A DNA stretch of 64,000 bases from Nereocystis luetkeana (Eukaryota; Sar; Phaeophyceae; Laminariales; Laminariaceae), in contig JARUPZ010000011.1 of NCBI GenBank assembly GCA_031213475.1, forward strand, positions 682,001 through 746,000, written 5' to 3'. This document shows positions 12,101 to 27,100 of the stretch, one piece after another (position 1 is the stretch's first letter; each line of letters opens with the position of its first letter). Below the pieces are notes generated by a model. The model saw only the letters and a program-made list of their open reading frames with translations, was not told where the DNA came from and searched no databases. Both the position numbers and the translations under genes were made by a program.

Positions 12101-15100
12101 AGATCCAACCCAGGAAACTTGCGTTGTAGATGATGCAGACTTTACCGCTACCACCCGGGGACATGACCAAGATTGTACAAGACCGGCAACATATCTGCCT
12201 TGAAGGGTCTAAATGAGGACGTCGTTATCGATTGTCTGTCCGAGATGTTCAATGCTGTGAAGCGTAGCATCGAGAGCCCAAATGTCGTAGGAACGTCCTC
12301 AGCTGCGATGGTTGCAACGGCTGCAACGGCTGCAATGGTTGACGAGCCCAGTTAGCGAGGAATTATCAATGCTTGGGATCAAAATTGCAAACCCTAGTAA
12401 TAGTTGCAATCCCTACAGTACTAATTGCAGCCCCTACAGTACTATTGATAGTTGCGACCCCTACAGTACTATTTGCAACCCCTACAGTACTATTTGCAAC
12501 CCCTACAGTATTATTTGCAACCCCTACCGTACTATTTGCAACCCCCACAGTACTATTTGCAACCCCTGCATTACTATTTTCAACCCCTAGTGTACTATTA
12601 CTATTTGCAGCCCCTCCTGTAGCACGGCTCCGCACCCTTATGAAACCTTGTGTATATACGTGCTTCACGAAACTCTACTCTCGAGTCTGGTCGTCGTTGA
12701 TACCCACGCCGAACGATTTAGCTGTACACGCTCGCGTCGCTTGTCGACCAGTGATGTCCCACTATATATATAAATATATATACATAACCACGTTGCTGTG
12801 GTGAGCGTAAGTTTTTCGTTTTTTTTCCCGATCAGCCGGAGGATTAAAACACATGAAATAAAATCCATGCTCTCCATCAGGGATGCACGGCTAAAAAACA
12901 GAACGACACCACACTTCTAAGAAGGCCATAATATGGAAACACTAACCAGCGGCGTGGGAGTTATGGGCGAATTTACTAAGTATTTTTTCTGTCAAGTGTT
13001 TTCTTGGGTTTAGTAACCCCCGCCCCTCCAATTTAAATCAATTAATTGAGGCTGTCATCCTTATATGCAAGAAAATCCGCCTCAAAAGTGGTTCTTGGCA
13101 GGATGCAGCTCACCCTTTATGCGACCCGCCCAACACCTCACGGCGCTTCGCGCTTGGTGCAAGCAATGTCTGCTTGGTCGGTGAAAACCCGACATGCTCC
13201 GTCCCGGCATTGTAGGGATGCGAGGGTCTATTGCCATACGACTACGGTCATGCATGAAATCGAGTACATCTCTCCTATCGAGTACACCCCCCCCCCCCCC
13301 CCCCCCCCCTTGCCTGGGTCTCCATAATGGGTCGTGGCGTGTCGGTTTTTTTCCCCGGTGCACTCCTGTTTCGGTGTTGGCTATGACAAGTAACGATAAG
13401 CAATACATGCGGTAAACCACTGCTTCGATACAGACTCCCGTTGGTCAGGAGGAACCCACATTCACCATGCCCAGAAGCAGACGATCTTCCCATCAACCTA
13501 TCGATGGCCAGCGCTGAGTGAGTACCATAGAGTAGTGTTATTATCCCTTCTAACTCTCTACAACTATGGGTAGAAACACAAGGACCGTTTGGACATGAAT
13601 GAAGACCAATCGGCTCTTAAATCTGTGTCCAAGGTGGCGAGTGGCAAGTATTACTGTTATGAATACCCACCATTATCGCCCGATGGTTGAAATTCTCTAC
13701 AAGTACCTTGGTGACGATGATTGAAATGCTCAAAAATAGGATGCCACCCCGGGGCACACGGGGTCGATTAGGGTACCTCCGGACATGTCCCAGTGATGAT
13801 GCGATCGTACTCGATGTGCTTACGTACAATTGTTTTAGTAGCTCCATAACCTCTTTTGTCGCGAGGTATTCCTACACCTCGTGCCGGTGCTTTCTACGAG
13901 CGTCGTTTCTGTTTTCCCGTATACGCCGTTTTTCAGCTTGTGCTTCGAGCATGAACATGTCAAGGACTTCAAAGCAAGCGGAATAGTCTGGGACTATCTA
14001 CCACACGCGGCAGCTCGATGGCGTGCTCGGTATCATGCTTACATAGGTCCGCGGACCAAAGACGATAGTATGGCTGTCGCCAGGGTTTCCAACGCAGCAG
14101 AATAGTTGTAGATGTCGTCAACTTTGTGCGTTGGGAGGTTTTGTTCAAATACGAAAGTCACCACTCCTGCTTCGGAGGCTATATCGCGATTGGTCGTAGG
14201 GTTTTAGCTTCGGCGATCTCCAAAGAGATAGTGCGCCTTGTGTTTGGCACCCGTGGAAATTTGAAACTCGCATTCGTTCGTAAGAACTTTCTGCATCGCG
14301 GATAACGCCAAGCCGGGGGAAGGGCACCGTTTGGCCGGCTCTTGTAGTATGCCACGAAACTCTGTCCCGCCCGGCAGCGGGCAGCTCTACGTACGGGCAA
14401 AGAACTTGTCTCATGTTGTGGGTACCGCGTCCCTCTGATGCCGCGTATTCGTTTTGCCGTGATTCTCTTATTATCCTTTCTTTTTTTTTCAGAAGCCAAG
14501 TTCGACCCTTTCAGGCAAATCGTGACTGCGCGGGTGAGGTTCGAGGTGAACCCTGTCTACCCCCCGGAGGGGTCTCCTGAGGCGACGAAACAGGCGTGGA
14601 TGCAGATGACCCCCAAGGACAGACGCAAGGCATTCATGCTGCAGGAGGTGGAGAGGTGCACGGCCTTAACCACGGTGAGTGAATAAGAGAGGAAGGGAGG
14701 AAGGGAGGGACCTAACTCGTCTAGTATAGCATGCGCCACCGTGGGCGAAACAAGAGTTCTGCATATTGGCGCCTTGCATCCCAACTCGTCCCTCCCGGCA
14801 TATGCCCCATTCGGGACGACGCCGTAGGCAAGGGATGTTGCATGTTGGCATCTTGTATCTCAGCTCGCCCCGCCCCGGATGCGTCGCGTTGGTTGGGACA
14901 AACTCGTGGGTGAAGCGAGAGTGCTGCATGTTGGGCATACTGCAACCCAACTCGTCCCTCACTGCACGTGGTGCCTTTGTGGCGAAGCTGCGGGTACGGG
15001 AGTGTTGCATGCTGTAATGTTTGCTTCTCACGGACTGTGCTAACCCCATTATTTGCTGGAGGACTTGCATGGACCTTTATATCTACTGCCGTATTTGGTT

Positions 15101-18100
15101 ACGTGTTAGGCGACCCGTAGGGATCGAGCTACACTGCGCAGGGCCATGTATGTACCCCCCTACCTCCCACTCCCCCGCCTTTTTTTTAGGGCCAACAGCC
15201 TTTCGTTTTCTGAGCTGCGTGCGAAGTGCTGTAGCGCAGTATAGTAGTTACAGTAGGAGCAGCTGGACTTGCTATTGCAACGGGAGCGACGGTTAAATTG
15301 ACACACGACACCTCTTTTGTTTTTTACAGTATGTGGAAGTGTGTTAGTGTGCTGAGCTGGAGCTTTAGTTTCTAGTACTGTAGTAAACCTAACCAGTCCG
15401 CCGACCGCGAGCAGTATATTACGAACTAAAATGGATCGTGGTTCGAGTAGCAGAACGTAGCGTTGTATTCGCCTCACCGCCGACAGCCTCGGTGTATTAT
15501 ATAGCCGAGTTAACCACTAAAGACGGCGCTGTCGCTGTGGGGACGACACACTCGATATTAGTATAGGGTTCAGGTCAGACGCGAGTCGGCGACGGAAGAA
15601 ATTGCGGAATAATTCCCGCGCTAAATCAAGGCACGTACCGTTGTGGGGAGAGGGGGGGAGGGCTCGCTATGTGACCCCGGATTTTGAGGTACTACTGGGA
15701 GGGAGCTGGAGAGTATGTAGGGCGAGAATAATAAATGGGATGGAGAGAAAAAAACAGTGCAGTAGTGAGGGGGTTAAGGGAGTATTCCCGGTAGGTATGA
15801 AACAGAGCATGTTCTCTTTCTTTGGTCGGTCTTCGTAATTTTTACGTGATAACTCCGCTGAGATTTATCACATGGCTAATTTGTCACGAGGAAAGCAAGT
15901 ATCGGTCCTTACATACAGCCTGTGAGTATGACCACAGGGCATAGGTACCAGGTGCGGCAGTGTATATACGTGGTGAGCACACACTGCTGTGTGCCCGTGT
16001 GTAGCTATACCGGGGCAACTCGAGACACACCAGCATCGCCACGCCCTCAGAACCACATGAGGCACGGTAGGGAGACTACAGAGAGGGATACGGTGTTCAC
16101 GTACCTACCGCGTACCAGTGCATGAGTCTTCTTTGCGAGAGTTCGAGTACGAGTACAATCGAACGTGTTTTCAACTCGAAGTGCTGCTGTAGACGAAAGT
16201 AAAAATATGATATGCCGGGTACGTGTCTGTATAGAAAGTAGGTGTACGGTTGTACGTACGAGTACAGTGTACGTTTCGTGTTGTATGACTTGCAGCTGTG
16301 CCGCCCTGAAAAAGGCAAGAACCGGTATCTAAAAGGCAAGAACCGGTATCTAAAAGTACAAGCAAAAGCGGGGGCATGGTGCACCGAGACTGGCGGACAG
16401 GCGCTGCGCTCGTACTTCCTTCGGGTGAACCACCACATACTCCTTGCCTAGCTGTGTTCTCCTGGGAGTAGGGTGATTGCAAGCCGCGATCGGCATTTGA
16501 CGGTATCAAATCAAAGCGGTGTTTTGTACGATGCATCCGATACGCACACGAAATTGACAATTATCAGCAGGCCAGTGTCATGGATCAAGCGAGGTCGATC
16601 CTGGGCTACCGCTCACGATTGCACTAACCCTATCCCAACTGAACACCCCGACGCTTGGAGTCCTGGACGGTGTCGGTGGGCCCGGTATGCTGGATATTCT
16701 CTATCGTACCTTGGCACAAAATGTACGAGAAAGCTCGGACAAACTCAAAGATGACCAAAGCATCGAATGGGCAGATATCTCCACACACAGCCCAGAAGAC
16801 GCCGATTCCTTCGGGATGCCGCCTACTTATGCGTATTTAGGACGATCAGTCCCGGACGATCGAAGCCAGCCCGCGTCCGAGAGCTTGGCTCGGAAGAGGT
16901 CGGGCAGGGTTGCTCAGCGCTGCTGACTGCTCGGCTAACTCTGGTTGCGATTTCGGCTCAGTTTCGGCGACCTCAGGCATCTGAGCTCCACATTATACGG
17001 ACGGCCCTCAAACGACCAAATTCAACCCGAATCATCATCGCAGTGGTTCGCATGCCTATATTTCTCTCCGTGATGGCCTGTACCTCCCGGTCGCCGACCT
17101 GAGTATCCTCCATCCCCTGATGGGCATTGGCTAGCAGCTGGAATTTTTTGCTGTTAACGCGGGTCGATGTTCTTTGTGAGGATTTCTATTGGCCCACAAT
17201 CGTACCAGAATAACAAAATCACAAGGAGTGCAGAAAACACACAGAAGAGAAGAAAATGTATGCTGTGCATCACTTTGGATTGCTCCCTTGAATCGCCGCA
17301 CACATGGCAGTGGGATATGGAAGTCTGGGGAGCTCAGGCTTTCTTCAGTTTTTCTCCCATCCGCGCGAGGACCATCAAATTGAAAAACAAAATACACTTG
17401 AAAACTAAAAAAAATGACCGCGTTGTCTTTCGCAACGAGTGCCACCACCTTTGTCGATGACATCTACTCTGTATGTATGATCCTCGATCTGTCGCTGTGT
17501 ATGTTGTTCTACCTCTCTCTCGCTGGCAGGCTAAGATCCGGTGCCTCATCAGGATGCTGGAGGGGCCGGGGCCCTCGCTGCACAAGCACACCCTCGACAA
17601 CCTCGCGAGCGAGTTGGTACTGGAGGGCAAGATCCAGAGGGCGACGGCTCCTGCACCGGCATGCTTGGAGTGGTGAGACAGGGGTGGGCAGACGAAAACA
17701 AAAATCGACACCCATTTTGTTTTTTGTTTCGAGACCCAGACAGGGGGGAGGAGTATACTATAACCAAGTATTACAAAGAGGACATACATGCGTTTGGATT
17801 TTGGTTTATTCGTACCGAAATCCCATCCCACTGATTTGTTTTCCTTTCTGACCTTTTTTAGGAGTGTCGCTTCGTTCGGTCTCGTTGTCGTGTAGCCCTG
17901 GCTGAGAGGATGACATCGCCGCGTTTGCTTTGTCGCCTCATGCATAGGGCGATTCCTTTGTTCTTGTGCCATCCTCTTTGGTCTGGTTTGGTTTCGCGTG
18001 GTGAGTGTGTTTGTGTGTTTTTTTTTCGACGCTTGTGTCTAAAAGAGGCCTGTCGTCGACATCAGTGTTTTACCCTTTTGTCATAGGTTCGACTCGGGCA

Positions 18101-21100
18101 CTGCCATGTACCAGGTACACCCGCTTGTTTTGCGGCAACAGCGGCAAGCGGTTTAGTGTACGTTGCAGCAGACGTCCAGTCTACCGATGATACTGTCTAG
18201 GGAGGAGGGGTTTTGGTTACGTGCAATTCTAGCGCGAATCAACACTTGTTAATGGTTGTATAGGCGGCATCTTACCACACGTTGTAGGCCCTGTGCTCTG
18301 AGCAACATTCCTCCCCCTGGCGCTCATGATCTGTACGTATGATCTGTCTGATCTGATCTGTCGGAAGTAGACAAATCGACGGCGTGAGCGGGGCGGCGGC
18401 GCTCTTCGCACAATGACCTTGTCTTGGCGCAATGTTATGTGTAAAACGTCAATACACAGGACAGATCAGATAGATCAGATAGGTCAGATAGGCGAGTTAG
18501 ACGAGATAGATCAGACACATCAGATAGATCGGATAGAGCAGACATATCAGATACATCATATTCCCACTTGATTATCTAGATATTTCAGAGCAGACATGGC
18601 CCTGGTCTATGTGATCTACAGCAGCTCGTATTGCCGGGTGGGAGTCGTACGATGTGCATGATTTTGCACCTGTTTCCTGAGTTGAATCTGAACTATACGA
18701 CAGATTATGTTCAACATCCCATGATGGCGGTTCGGGACCTAATGATCTATTAACATATCATGCTCTGTCCGACTGTTGTGTTGCGACAGTCGGGACGAAC
18801 GACCTGGTAGGCGTGCGTTTGTTTCTGGACTGGACTGTAATCATAACAGGGGGTGCGACCCGCTCGGGAAAGTATCCGATAGTCGCTTGGAGGTGCTTCT
18901 CTTGTGCTAGCCTGGCGTGCGGGTAGGGCGGTTGATTTGCCATCCTGTTTGTTGGTGTTGGTGTTGGTGTTTGCGTGTTGGTGTTGGTGTTGCACGCCAC
19001 ATATACCGGCAGTGGCATGAAGTGCTTGCCTGTTGATCATTCCTTTTGATTATCACCGTCTGTTGGTGGATGAACCCCATGCGGCGGCTGGAGCAGGAGG
19101 CGAACGCCGCTAAAATCCTTTGGGTCCGGAGATATGCTTATCCATGTTTCCGCCGGAACAGACGAGGCCTCCATGAGGGCCCACGCCGAGAGATACTACC
19201 GGACAGAGATGGCTGTATCCCGGGAGATCACCCTTATGAAAGAGGTGAGGAGGGTCCGAACGTTCTGCGCGTTTCCACTGCAATGTTTTGGGCCAGACTT
19301 CTCGCGCATGCGTAAGAGCATTCTGTTCAGAACAAATTCACGGTGGAAGCTTGAGGCTATTCAAAAGTAGTCAACAGGGGGGCATGTGCTCGGCCAGTTG
19401 GGGGTAGTACTGGTAGTACGTGAGGGGTAGTACATTGATGGAGTAGAAGTACGCGCGCATCCCCCACCCCTAAGTTGTAGTCAAAATAGGGGGTCTATGT
19501 GTGTGCATCCTCCTGCGCCACGGTGTCGCCTGCGCCAATAACGCGCCCGAACCAAAAACAAGGATGTGCGTCCTCGGCATGGGCTCTAGAAATCTTGGCA
19601 GCGGCGCGTCACAAGTTAATTTAATGCAGATTGAGGCATGCGCGGGCACCTACCGGTGGCGTGTTTTCCCTACCCCCCCCCCCGTGTCTCTGGAGATACC
19701 TGCACAAACTCATCAATATGCAAGTCCGCCTCACAAGCGATTCTTAGTAGGATGCAGCTCACCCTTCATGCGACTCGCCAGACACCTCACGGCGCTTCGC
19801 GCTTGGTGCAAGCAGTGTCTGCCTGGTCGGTGAAAACCCGACGTGCTCTGTCCCGGCATTGTAGGGATGCGAGGGTCTATGGTCATCACACGACTACGGC
19901 CATGCATGAGATCGAGTACATATCTCCCATCGAGCACACCCCCCCCTTCCCGTTGTTTCCGCTAAACAAGATGCGGGGGTCCATGCCCTCTTTTGACTAT
20001 TCCCTTTTTTTGTGTATATACAATTTCAACCCCAAATTAAATACCTGGTAGGATTGGTCACTGGCATTTGTTTTGTTTGTTTTTGTCCGATGGGAATCTC
20101 CTTTGTTTTTTTTCAGTCTGCCGATGGTGGTGACAACCCGTAGGAGGTATGTCATCGGCAGTGCCCACGTTGTAGGGTGACGCGATCTGCACCCCATACC
20201 AGACTTTATGTATGGCACAAAGGAAGCATGCCTATACCGGTATAGCACGTAAGATGACACACCACACACCCGTCGGACTACATAGAGTAATTTGTGTTAA
20301 TATTCATATTGCAGGGGGCCATAGTTAATAGGACCTATGGTATACATGAAAACCAATATATTTTACCATTTTTACTAACAATATTTGGTCCTATTAACTA
20401 TGGTCCCCCGTATTATTAATACTATGATCTCATCGACAACGGGGGGAGTGGGAATCGCCGAGCGACGCGCTTTTAGAAATTTCGACGAGATCTCCCCGAA
20501 GCCGCCATTTCCTTTTGTGTGCGCCACCCTGCTTCTGGAGAAAGTCATCCTGGGGGGGGGGGGGGGGGGGGGAGGTACTCATTATCATGCATGGCCGTAG
20601 TCGTATGACCGTAGACGTCATCCCAGGGGGGGGGGGGTTCTTGTGTTTGCTTATCGCCCCCCTGTGATACCGTATACCGGTATATATTAATGTATATAAT
20701 GGGCAGAGTAGGGGCCGGCGAGCACGATAAGGGAGTTGCGGGCCGAGAGGCGCACCTCATCGCGAGGTATCGCGAAAGTGGCTCAAAATGACGTCTGAAC
20801 AAACGAAGTTCGCTCACGGCGAAGCATCAATGACATCGTGCCTGTATTTATAGTGTGTGCAATAGTATATGCATATGTCGAGAGGGAATGAGAGAGCGTG
20901 GACACCAGACCGACTTTATGCGCTCCGCTGACTTGTGGTTTTGTCTTTTCACAGAGGGAAGCTCTCAGGGGGAAGCGATACAAGTGGGACGTGTCGAAGT
21001 CGAAGAGCCGCTTCCAGGTTTACAAGAGAAGGGTGCACCGCACCATGATGCTGCACAGGGAGCTGCTCCGGTGCCTCCCCAGGCTGACGTACCGCAGGGT

Positions 21101-24100
21101 GGGGTCCCGCGCCATCGATCTCGACCGGTAAGTACAAAACGATGTTTTTTATAGTATCGTGGTGTGTCTTACTCAAATAGTACAGTCGGCTGGTGGGTGC
21201 TGCTGTGATGCTTTCCTGTATCTTGAATTCGATTACTCGCACGTATGACGTGTGAGCAGCGGCGTTTCGGTTGAAACATACATGGTATAGATTGGTGTGG
21301 TATTGTTCGTAGGTTTTTTGCTTGCTGGTGTGATATACCTGGTAGCTTCTGCTGTGCGTCAGCAAATGCGGACATTGGTGAGTGCGATTCATATCAGAGA
21401 CACAGCAGTACGGTTTTATCCTGTTTTGTGATTGTTGAATCCGATTGTGCTTGTAGTGTTGTGGTGGGTTGTCGTGTTGGCATTAGTGTTGGGGGTTTCG
21501 GTTGTGGTCGCTGCTGCTGTTATGGCTGCGTGGTGGTGTTGTTCTGGATGTGGTTGTGCTCGTGTGTATGGTTAACTCCAAGCTCGTAGCGGTAGTTAAG
21601 ATGTCCGGGTTAGCACCACAAGCATCCTGACTCTTGTTCGATATGAGTAGAAGATGTGCCTCTTACGCACGGTGCGCGCAGCCTAGTGCTGTCCGATAGG
21701 TTCCTTCATACATCTGGTACAGCCGTACAGTTTACCGTCGAGTTGCCGGGTTACTGAATTGCTGGCCGCTATATGAGGCCTCTTGGTCCTGTCAGGCTTT
21801 CAACAGCCTTTCAAGAGCCCCCCCTCCAATGACTGGCCGATAAATATGCCTATATCGCATTCCAGTCCTGGACGTCAACATTTGTTTTTGCCCGCCGTTT
21901 TACTTTGAAGGCCACGCAGCGTTTCCTCGAACCGTTCTGCTCTTCTTTCTTTCTGCGTTGTTAACACCACGACGCGCCCTTACCCCGCTGTTGCTTGCTT
22001 GTTTCTTAAGGGTCATCCTCGACATCCCTCTGAGCATATTCCTGACCATGTTCGGTTTTCCCGCGGACTACCTCCATTCGGACGAGCTGCACAAGGTCAT
22101 CAAGGTGGCTGAGAAGAAAAAAGCCACCATTAGAAGGGCCCCAAGTGAGTTTAGCCCAGGCGTTGCCACCAATGACACGGTAGGGGCGGTGGCTTATTGG
22201 CTGATCTCCTCATGGGAGGCTCCTCATAGAAGGAGCTCTATACTTTTACTCTGATTGGAATGCTTGGTACAACAGTATTGACTATATACTTGCAACCAAA
22301 AGAATATTTGGAACAAGTTGAATCGCGCAACTCTACTAACATTTCTCTGCGCAAGTCCTAAGTTCATTAAAACAAAACAAAAACTGCACCTGTGCGATCG
22401 AGGATTTCGTCGACACTCATCTTTGCAAGCTATGTGTGGTACTTTGATCGCGCTACTACGGGTTTCATATGGCCTCGTGCGGGATATGCATCCGTACGTA
22501 CGAAGCATACCAAGCTAACGGGTATGGTGAAGGAATAAGTGCTCACTTGAAGGAGCCCAGCCGGTGAGAAATTATTGCCTAAGAGGGCAAAAACACTCCA
22601 ATCCCTACCGTGGGATGAGCGTTGGTTGGTTCACTTCTGCGATCGTAGCATGTGTTCATTGTATATCAGTATCTGCTTTGTGAACGATACTCCGTTGATG
22701 CTACTACTGTGGTAAGCTTTTTTGGTTGATTCGAGACTTTGTGGTGGGCACATGAGTACACCATGCCGTTATTATGGCAGCGCTCGTGATCGACTATTTC
22801 TTGGCCAATATTTGGGCACGGCGCTGTCATACTACAGTGTCTCAGTCATGACCTACAGTATTAGTCAACTGCAGTGTCCAGTAATTCAATACACACCTGG
22901 TACGATGTACTACCAGATACCGGTATACTGCTGTACCTGGTGGTGTATTCTGCTGTACTACTTTCTACCAAGAACACACTACTGCTGCACCAGATACGAG
23001 CGTGCGTCCGAACGAAGACTTTCCCTTGGTGTGCAGTCGTTGTTCTCTGCTCTGTCTGTGTGCTTGCGGCTGACACCTCCGACGCCGTTTCCCCCCACCT
23101 CGCCACCTCGTCTCCGTTAGGGGCTATCTGGGAACTGATTCGCGCCGTCCCCTGGTACAAGGCGAGGCTGGCAAGGTAAGTGTCGGATTGAGCCTTAGTT
23201 TTGCACAGCAGTGCAGTTTGAACGTTCGCACATATGTGCTGCAATGATGACCGTTCTAAGTAAGGGTCGGGGGTGGGGGTACTATTATTTTGCTTACCTT
23301 AGTTGATACCCTGGTAGACCACTGATCCCGTATACGCATCCCTTTCATGACAGCGCCGTTTCTGCTCCTATTGAAGACACACCTCCGACATTTGGGTGTT
23401 TCGTACGTTTTTTCCATATTTGGGAACGGGGGGGGGGGTGTACTCATTGGCATGCATGGCCGTAGCCGTATAACCATGCGGGGGGGTGTGTGCGTGGTGT
23501 GTGTCAAGCATGACCGTAGTCGTATGGCCATAGACCGGAGGTGTCGCGGCGAAAGCGGTGAAACCTTTTCTCATGCCGCTCATGCCGTCTAGCCGAGGTT
23601 GTCCTAAGAGTACGCAACATAAAAATGCAACTTTCCTGCAGAAAAAATAACAAGCAATCGTCGACCCGCGTGTAGTTTGTCAACTCACTAATTTTTTTTG
23701 TTCAGACAATAGTTGTTGGGTTGTTCGCCCGCCGTTCGCCCTTAAGGAAATCACTGTGGTCGCGGACGTCTACGTGTACCATATTTATGTGTGGTATGAC
23801 TTGTTCACCCCTGATCGCCGTCTCACGCCCGCCCGCCCAGACCACCAGCAATTCGGCGTTGCTTCGTATGGCGCGATGGCCCGGTTACTATTTATGACCC
23901 CGATCCCACAGCATCGACGCCCCAACGTGCCTCCACCTTAGTCCATGGCCGCGTTGTTCTCTCACACAGCGGAGGTGCTGAGCAATCGCCTTACTTACGG
24001 ATCCTACTTACGGTAGAAGTCAGGATCCCACGTCATCACCGCCCGTGATTAACCTCCTTGTTATGCTCTTCTCTCGCATGAATGCAAGTTTCTTACTTTG

Positions 24101-27100
24101 ACGGGCCTTTTTGGATTGCCTGAAGCGGTCCTCCATACGCTCGACTAACGCACAGAAGTTGACCACAGTTCCAGAATACGCTGCTTGCGCGAGTTCCTAG
24201 CGAGAGCTATACTGTACTTAAACCAGTACCTGGTACCTGGTACTGTACATCACACTTCGCCCGTGCACCTTCTCCGTCACTTTTTGTACTACTACCTACT
24301 ACCGGCAACCGGGGCAACGATGGCTGCGCAGCTCCCTGCAGGTCCTCCACGACATGAAGATCTTGACAAGGATAGACCCCCCCTCGCCCGCCACTAGCAA
24401 CGCCAACGGATCTACCGCTTTCCCAGCCCCAGACCCGTTGGCGTACTGCCACTACACTGTGGCAGCGGTGCCAACCGTCGGTGCGGCGCGCAGTGAGGGG
24501 GGGGAGGAGGCAGGGACGACGGAAGGAGAAGGAGGAGTGGGAGGAGGCGAGGTAGGAGGAGGAAGAGGAAGAGGAGGAGAAGAAGAAGGGGAAGGAGGAA
24601 GAGGGCGGGGGGGGGGGGGGAGGAGGAGGGGGAGGGGGAGGGGGGGGAGGAGAAGGAGATGGCGTAAGCGGTTCGGCGATAGAGACGTTTCGGAAGGCGA
24701 TGATGAAGGCTGCTGAAGTGCGCAAAGACGGGGCCGAGCTCAGTGCGGTGGAGACCGGGGCTCTGTATATGTCCTTGCGTGGTATGCGGAGAGACAAGAG
24801 GGCACGGACGGCGGCGACAGAGGCCCTGCTCAATGAGGAGAGCCCCCCGGCGGAGATCAAGATGGGCCTGGGGTGGGCGTGTCTTCACGTGGATGTGGCC
24901 GTGTACACCGAGGACAAGAAGGCGACGGTGTCGAAAAAGGTCTCCGATCACATACAGTGGTGTGACTTCTGGAGCACCTATCAGGTTGGTCGGCGGGTCG
25001 CCTCGGTCATCCTGCGCACTGTCGTGTAGCGTGTGTAGCGGCGTGGCGGTGCGGTCGGTGTCTGTGTGGGGACGGTTCAGGCGAATCGGCCGAGTCAGCA
25101 GCAGGCGGCGTGGGGGTCGCGCGGGCCTTCTAGTTGTTTGGTTGCCTTCATCGTTCATGAGTTGTGGATTCCGACGCATGTTGATGCATGGTTGTGATGG
25201 ATGCTAAGGTAATGCGTCGCCTGAGAAACACTGGTAAGGACTCTTACCGTTTCGGAGTATGTAAGTGGTGGTGATTGTCGCGGTCGGTGATGTTTTACCT
25301 GTAGCATACTAGAAGCGCCCCACTATTGCATACCAGTACCTGGTAGTTATTTTTGGCGTGAACAGTGTCTTCGAAGCGGCTCCAGCACTTCTTGCGTTTC
25401 TTGATGCCACCTCCCCCCAACCTGACCGCCATTCACGTGATTAGTTGCACTATCGTGTGTCTCGCGTTCGGCGATACTGCCTTTATGCCACATTTTTACC
25501 GTGTCAAATTAACACGTCGGCTGCAAACAGTTCTTCGGCACTAAGCGAAGGGAAGAGTACATGGGGAGTGGCGGCGACGGGGGGTCTCAAAAAGCTCTGG
25601 ATGTGGCGGAGGGGTTAGAAGTGGCTCATCCCATCGCTTCTTGGCTGCTTGCGAAGGTGAATTCTTGTTTATTTGTTTCGTTCTCTGGTGCGCGCGGGGT
25701 GGCATTGGGTGACAGACCTCCAGTCCTTTAGGAGTGATGCGTGTTGTACTCCGTCAATACTACCACCGGTATTGTGGTGGTTTGTGTCGATTATGTCTTT
25801 TGCGGTATTTTGTCTCGATTTTTTTCTCGTTTGTTAGTAAGTTACAGTAGTAAGTTAGTTATCTTGTATGTATTTACCTGGTAGTTTGTTTCCTTCGATT
25901 TGTTTGTTTCTGTTTGTTTTTGTGTGTGTTATTAGTTCTTGTCGTTTTGATCGCTTGTTTGCTCGTTTGTGTCATGTTGTTCGCTCGTTTGTAGCGACAT
26001 CGCCACAATTCTTCAAAGGTGGCGACATGACCACACAACATGACCACACCTCCTTATGGAATGGCGGCACGGTACGCTTCCCCTCCCCCCCCCTATTATG
26101 TAGGGTAGGTTAGCGTCGATTGGCAACGACACTGTAAAACATGCCGCTCACTACTTGAGCTAGACAACCAGCGTACCGCTTTTTTGTGTTTTCGACGGTC
26201 GATCACAACTGGTTTGTGCGAGGTGAATAATTTTTACTCCCCACACGTGGGAATAATCGTAGAACGTAGTGTTTATGGTAAGGCGCCCAAGAGGCAGTTA
26301 CATAGTACTCCCATTGCTGTCTCTGCAAATGCCTACACCGGAAATTCAATCAACCCATTGAAGCTGTCATCCATATGCAAGTCCGCCTCACATGCGATTC
26401 TTAGTAGGATGCAGTTCACCCTTCACGCGACTCGCTAGACACCTCACGGCGCTTCGCGCTTGTTGCAAGCAATGTCTGCCGGGTCGGTGAAAACCCGACA
26501 TGCTCCGGCATTGTAGGGATGCGAGGGTCAATGGTCATACGACTACGGCCATGCATGAGGTCGAGTACATATCTCCCATCGTCGAGTACACCCCCCCCCC
26601 CCCCCCATGCCCGCCGCATGTACTGTGTCTTGTAGCGGTATTGTGATTTAGTTATTATCTGACGGCTGTCTTGTGATGAGCATTATCGTCGCTGTTGAAT
26701 CGCTTAACTCCCTCTTATAAAGTGCCCGCTCCTTGCCAAACCGCTGACGAGCAATGGCCTGTGAAAGTTAAAACACGACGGCACTGCCCCGTAGCGTGCT
26801 TGCGCCCACCGCCGCTAGCCTGACGACGACGTGCTATTGTTCAACAGCGTTTTGATATTTTTGTTGTTGCTGGTTTATTTGCCGGGCAGCAGTGCTGAGC
26901 GCACGACCGGAACCATGGGACAGATAATCGAACGTCAAAACCTAATGCGTACGGCAAACGAACTGAATCTGCGACTTGACTTCGGTTTCACCGCCATTTG
27001 CCGATGCCGCTGCAGGTGCCATACCTCGCGGAGGTAGCGGAGTGGGGAGCCTCCGAGAACGACGTAGAGGTCGAGGAACGCAGCGCGTGGCACAGGCTGA

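Noticed and set aside
24207-24860. Minus-strand Ser/Pro-rich proteins of 217-255 residues
   Set aside because: They are antisense readings of the purine-rich coding tract in the TFIIIC exon.
26882-27015. Open stretch GTMGQIIERQNLMRTANELN as a TFIIIC exon
   Set aside because: It is in another frame from the next exon, and 25,656 to 27,016 already splices in phase.
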